Positions 55,887 to 59,291 of a DNA stretch of 59,291 nucleotides are shown piece after piece. Source of the DNA: Laspinema palackyanum D2c (GTDB taxonomy: Bacteria; Cyanobacteriota; Cyanobacteriia; Cyanobacteriales; Laspinemataceae); contig NZ_JAMXFD010000020.1 in the NCBI RefSeq assembly GCF_025370875.1, positions 52,174 to 111,464 of the forward strand, written 5' to 3'. The position numbers were made by a program, and so were the translations under genes. Below the pieces are notes generated by a model. It was given only the letters and a program-made list of their open reading frames with translations, made no database searches and was not told where the DNA came from. Position 1 is the first letter of the stretch, and the number at the start of each line of letters is the position of its first letter.

Positions 55887-56681
55887 ATGGGGATGCAACG
55901 CTCGCTCTTTCTTCTTGGACTCTCCCTGGTTGTGGCTCTGGGGGCAGTATGGGGTTGGGTGGTAGTCGGACTCGACTCCGTAACCTGGAAACTAGCGTTA
56001 TTGATACCGTCTGGATTGGTCCTGTTTTGGCCGATCGCCCAGCATATTGCCAACAGTTCATTACTCTCCCTAGGAAATCGACGGGGATGCGTGATTGAAT
56101 TTACCCTCAAGTTCCTCGCTAAAACTATCATTGGGGTCAGTGCGGTAACTGGGGTGGGAGCATTTCTACTCGCAGGGATTTGGGCCATTGCTAGGCGTGG
56201 AGTTACGGCCAAAGAAACGGCCCTGTTCGGGGTCCAGTCGTTCTTGGTTACCCTCGCGGCTTTGCTGGTGGCGATCGCCTGTCATTACCTCTTCCGCTTC
56301 CTCCTCAAAAAGTTAGGGGCCGTCCAACTTGATATTCTCTATTTAGCTGGGGCCGGGGCTACGGTTTTAGCCTGGGGGGGAATCATCGCCGCGCAAACCT
56401 GGATAGGCGTCTTGGAGGAACCCGCTTTATCCCACAGAATCGCCAATTCTGCCTGGATTGCAGTAGTGGGAGTCGGCTATGCCTGGGTGCAAATTCTAGC
56501 GGCGACCCCCAACGAGAAAAAAGTAGTCGTGCCTGATGCATTAATGACGGCTTTTGTGGTAATCTGTGGGGCCATTTTATTTTGGGCGATCGGAAAAGCA
56601 TCCTTTCCCGTGGCGATCGGTTTCCTGGCTTGGGTGGGCGCGTTAGTCTTGGATAAAGAACAAAAAAAGCGAAAATTTTAA
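55887..56681 (+). CDS. Multi-pass membrane protein of unknown function
   Basis: The 264 residues form about seven to eight hydrophobic helices (FLLGLSLVVALGAVWGWVVV, LALLIPSGLVLFWPIA, FLVTLAALLVAIACHYLFRF, ILYLAGAGATVLAWGGIIAA and others) with a basic C-terminal tail (DKEQKKRKF). A second ATG at 55893 would remove two residues. I recognise no family. It stands alone between the pentapeptide gene and thrB. Confidence 0.72.
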   Translation: MGMQRSLFLLGLSLVVALGAVWGWVVVGLDSVTWKLALLIPSGLVLFWPIAQHIANSSLLSLGNRRGCVIEFTLKFLAKTIIGVSAVTGVGAFLLAGIWAIARRGVTAKETALFGVQSFLVTLAALLVAIACHYLFRFLLKKLGAVQLDILYLAGAGATVLAWGGIIAAQTWIGVLEEPALSHRIANSAWIAVVGVGYAWVQILAATPNEKKVVVPDALMTAFVVICGAILFWAIGKASFPVAIGFLAWVGALVLDKEQKKRKF

Positions 56682-57000
56682 ATCAGCCATCCCCCTTAAA
56701 TGTCAAGATAAGAAATTGCAAATCCTCATCCTCTCAGGCGCGGAACTTTGACTTTTATTTCCTTAGACCTCTGGCAAAATTCCTCTAAACCCACCCCCAA
56801 TAACCCTTCCTTGGTCAGGGGGGGAGTTAGATTTTGCCAAAGGTTAGAAACCCGGTTTCTTTACAAAATTTTTGCTCATAAGCCACCCATTAGGAACAGA
56901 AACCGGGTTTTTTGTCCTCCGGATTTAATACTGAACTGACGCCCTCGAAAACTTTTAGCTTTTTTCTGAACCGACGAAACGTACTCCCTTAAAACCTTTG
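56682..57000. repeat. Spacer before thrB with AAACCGGGTTT hairpin
   Basis: Arms at 56848-56858 and 56900-56910 are perfect 11-bp inverted copies enclosing 41 nt, followed by a T run on the plus strand. It probably ends transcription from the membrane-protein gene. No gene is seen in the 319 bp. Confidence 0.7.
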
Positions 57001-58011
57001 ATGTCTTCTACCCACTCCACCGTTACCGTTACCGTTCCGGCCACCACTGCTAACCTCGGGCCGGGTTTTGACTGTTTTGGGGCCGCATTGACCCTGTACA
57101 ACCAGTTTAAATTTTCAGCGATCGCCCTCAATCCATCCACACCGGATCAAAAAACGCTTCAGATTCTCGTCAAGGGGTTAGAAGCCGATCGCGTGATTGC
57201 TGATGAGACGAATCTGGTCTATAAAGCCTTTGCTAAATTCTACGCCCATCTCGGCCAATCCCCTCCGCCGGTAGAAATCGAGATAGAACTTGGAGTTCCC
57301 CTAGCGCGAGGACTGGGAAGTTCCGCAACGGCGATCGCCGGTGGATTAATGGGCGCCAATCACCTCGCCGGAAAACCCCTGACTCCACTACAACTGGTGG
57401 ATCTGGCGATCGACATGGAAAAGCATCCCGATAACGTCGTTCCCGCCTTACTCGGGGGATGTCGTCTGGCGGCATCGACTCCGGAAGAATTGGCAACCGA
57501 TCGCCCCGGTTGGGAAATCTGTGACGTTCCCTGGCATTCAGAAATTGTCCCAGTAGTGGCGATTCCGGATTTTGAGTTGGCGACAGAAACAGCGCGCCAG
57601 GTCCTGCCAACCCACTACACCCGGGCGGATGCGATTTACAATACCGCCCATTTGGGGTTACTCCTGCGGGGATTAGCCACTAACAATGGTCAATGGTTGC
57701 GCGTTGCCATGAGCGATCGCCTCCATCAGCCCTATCGCAAAAATTTGATTCCCGGTTATGATGCGGTTCATGCAGCGGCTTTAAATGCGGGAGCCTACGG
57801 GTTGACCATTAGTGGTGCGGGTCCTACCCTGTTGGCGTTATCCTCTCAAGGGCAGTCCGCAGATGTGGCGATCGCAATGGTGGAAGCATGGCAGAAAGCC
57901 GGAATCAAGTCCCAGGCGCAATCTGTCCAAATTGATCAGCGAGGGTCGGTGAGTGTGGAAGCGAAATCTCCCCTTAAAGGATTTCCCCAAAATAAAATCG
58001 TCAACTCTTAA
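57001..58011 (+). CDS. thrB: Homoserine kinase
   Basis: ThrB, a GHMP kinase, phosphorylates homoserine in threonine synthesis. The 336 residues show [20 protein letters not shown] near the N-terminus, the ATP-binding [17 protein letters not shown] block at about 100-116, and [13 protein letters not shown] near the C-terminus. The start is the ATG at 57001; a TTG just upstream is in frame. No other threonine genes are adjacent. Confidence 0.96.
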   Translation: MSSTHSTVTVTVPATTANLGPGFDCFGAALTLYNQFKFSAIALNPSTPDQKTLQILVKGLEADRVIADETNLVYKAFAKFYAHLGQSPPPVEIEIELGVPLARGLGSSATAIAGGLMGANHLAGKPLTPLQLVDLAIDMEKHPDNVVPALLGGCRLAASTPEELATDRPGWEICDVPWHSEIVPVVAIPDFELATETARQVLPTHYTRADAIYNTAHLGLLLRGLATNNGQWLRVAMSDRLHQPYRKNLIPGYDAVHAAALNAGAYGLTISGAGPTLLALSSQGQSADVAIAMVEAWQKAGIKSQAQSVQIDQRGSVSVEAKSPLKGFPQNKIVNS

Positions 58012-58764
58012 GCGGGATTATAGATAATATCTACAACCCATTTGCCTAGATTGGGCTAATTTTTGGTGTCAGTTTTTGTAAGTCGATTTAGCTGGAGTTC
58101 AATCTTTTTCATTTCTTGTTTTGTCAACTTTACTCCCTTTTTATAAGTTTTCGTCCCCATTTAAACCGGGGGATTTTTCTATTATATGTCAGAGTTCTTG
58201 CGAATTTTAAAGCCGTTTTGAGTTCAGCAATAAGGCTGCCATTCCAAAGAGGGGATGATATTTACTATGATATGGAGGATAATATGCCAGACGCAAATTA
58301 ATTTTATTGGCCTGCACAAATTAAACTATTCTCTTCATAAATCGAGTTCGTCGTGAATTGTTATCGAGGCCATCATCTTGTTTTATCAAGAGAATTTTAC
58401 AACCTGAAAATCTTGATTTTACTGGATTCAAAAAAATGTAAAATATTTACTATATAATCCCTAGTTTCTTTAGATTTTATAAACCATATAAACTAATCAT
58501 TCCCTTCAATTGAGATGCTGTTTCTTTCAATAGTTTTTTCAACAATTCTGTTAATTCTATCTGCCTTATAATAAGTCTCAAGGGTCTGACTTTTTAATTT
58601 TCTCAGATTTTTGCCCGGTTTATTTGTTGGATATCCCTTAATTCGAGCCAAAGCGATTAGTTGAGACAAAGAAAACCGCTTTCTTTTTTCTTTATATTAG
58701 AAAATCAAAAATTGTCATTCCTGCGGATGGGGGAATCCACAAAAATTTTCAAATGTTCATTGGC
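58012..58764. other. AT-rich degraded region
   Basis: About 750 bp with visibly higher AT content than its surroundings and many stops. The only suspicious coding stretch is the short frame at 58493-58669. It may be an old insertion point or decaying accessory DNA next to the STAND gene. Confidence 0.5.
58493..58669 (-). pseudogene. Short open frame, possible gene remnant
   Basis: Reading from a TTG at 58669 to a TAG at 58493 gives 58 residues: SQLIALARIKGYPTNKPGKN, LRKLKSQTLETYYKADRINR, IVEKTIERNSISIEGND. The frame is open a little further upstream (KEKRKRFSL) but has no ATG. The basic, helical composition looks protein-like, but I cannot name a family. It could be the tail of a lost gene or chance. 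Confidence 0.25.
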
Positions 58765-59291
58765 TCAGCATGAGCGGCGCGATAAATATTGTTGATAGAC
58801 CAGATTCAGATTAAAAAATTTATCTTCTCCCTGTTCTATCATATCCATTAAAAAGCGTCTTTTCAAAGATTGAATTGCTGTTAATACATCTGAAGTTGCA
58901 CTCATTGAGTGCTTTGATACTGTTTTAAGAATTTGCGGTAAAGTCACTGGCAGATTCTCATCCTTTAGCTGCATCATAATTGCCTGTTCTATCTGGGTTA
59001 ATCGCTGCCATTGTCGCTCTAGCTGCGATTGCAAAGTATCGGCTAAAATTAAACCTTCACATTCGAGAAACTCAGACACTTTACCAGCAAATAACTCTTG
59101 AATCATCATCGCAGTCACAGCTAACCAAAGAGGATTGCCTTGGTAGGTATTGATTAACCTTTCCCAGTCTGTTTCATCGGATAATTTATATTCCTGAAAG
59201 ATTGCTCTAGCAGCGCTGGTTGACTGACAAAACTTAGTCAGGCTGATACTTGTAAGTATGTATTTTGAACTCAATACGGTAGGTACGCTCG
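58765..59291 (-). CDS. STAND (NB-ARC-type) ATPase fragment, 5' end outside window
   Basis: The frame is open from the right edge to a stop at 58765, so the N-terminus, with any P-loop, lies outside. The visible part (YKLSDETDWERLINTYQGNP, LWLAVTAMMIQELFAGKVSE, LTQIEQAIMMQLKDENLPVT, LTAIQSLKRRFLMDMIEQGE) matches the part after the nucleotide-binding core in cyanobacterial NB-ARC/WD40 proteins, up to the winged helix. It then stops (YQQYLSRRSC) with no sensor repeats, so it may be a truncated gene. An internal TTG at 59274 could be a start, but a longer partial gene is likelier. Confidence 0.65.
   Translation of the reverse strand, partial: SVPTVLSSKYILTSISLTKFCQSTSAARAIFQEYKLSDETDWERLINTYQGNPLWLAVTAMMIQELFAGKVSEFLECEGLILADTLQSQLERQWQRLTQIEQAIMMQLKDENLPVTLPQILKTVSKHSMSATSDVLTAIQSLKRRFLMDMIEQGEDKFFNLNLVYQQYLSRRSC

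Noticed and set aside
58116-58301. 61-codon plus-strand frame in the AT-rich region
   Set aside because: No ribosome site or recognisable content; expected by chance at this composition.

Overview
The window comes from a cyanobacterial chromosome, most likely a filamentous, Oscillatoriales-type organism. The evidence is the very frequent HIP1 octamer (GCGATCGC) in and between genes, the cyanobacterial-type NDH-1 subunit NdhH, a Ycf39-type photosystem II assembly factor next to an NAD kinase, a homologue of the C-terminal domain of the orange carotenoid protein, very large Ser/Thr kinase-ATPase-GAF proteins, and pentapeptide, DUF29-like and Uma2 families. Naming the genus from this sequence alone would be guesswork.

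Layout. 1-4617 is an accessory signalling or conflict locus: a caspase-ATPase-WD40 protein on the minus strand (running off the left edge) diverges from a two-gene operon that encodes a small unknown protein and a protein with two C-terminal membrane helices. 4620-8279 holds a MidA/NDUFAF7-type methyltransferase beside ndhH, then rsmH. 8630-10726 is a response-regulator/PP2C phosphatase followed 3 nt later by an RsbW-like anti-sigma kinase. 11018-19462 holds the OCP-CTD homologue, queG, a scattered ABC importer (ATPase, permease and binding protein, in changing orientations, with a Uma2 gene between), an NTF2-like protein, a PEP mutase/isocitrate lyase family enzyme and hrcA. 19868-24057 holds nadK, ycf39 and an AGCS sodium/amino-acid symporter. 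24156-35269 is a tandem pair of giant paralogous Ser/Thr kinases that share kinase, AAA, helical and GAF parts but end in different outputs (PP2C phosphatase versus nucleotide cyclase); a decayed C-terminus of a third copy lies upstream.

36014-47740 is mostly housekeeping: lipA, a receiver-only response regulator, a heptose-kinase-like PfkB kinase, a second RsbW-like kinase, asnS, a proline-rich anchored protein, and an lptA-lptB-lptF/G set for lipopolysaccharide export. 48849-58011 holds a secreted RTX/Calx-beta protein, a peroxiredoxin-prolyl hydroxylase fusion, a DUF309 protein, a broken DUF29-like gene, a pentapeptide protein, a membrane protein and thrB. The right end (58012-59291) is AT-rich and degraded, with part of a STAND ATPase gene.

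Intergenic space is rich in palindromic dispersed repeats: TGTCATGGCA and ACGACT/AGTCGT elements at 39133-39409 and 5880-5982, AAACCGGGTTT hairpins near 43004, 52890 and 56848, and GTTCGTAGT elements near 22259, 39133 and 51564. By eye I found no tRNA, rRNA, CRISPR array, insertion sequence with a transposase, or CIRCE operator. All family assignments come from reading motifs, not from database searches.
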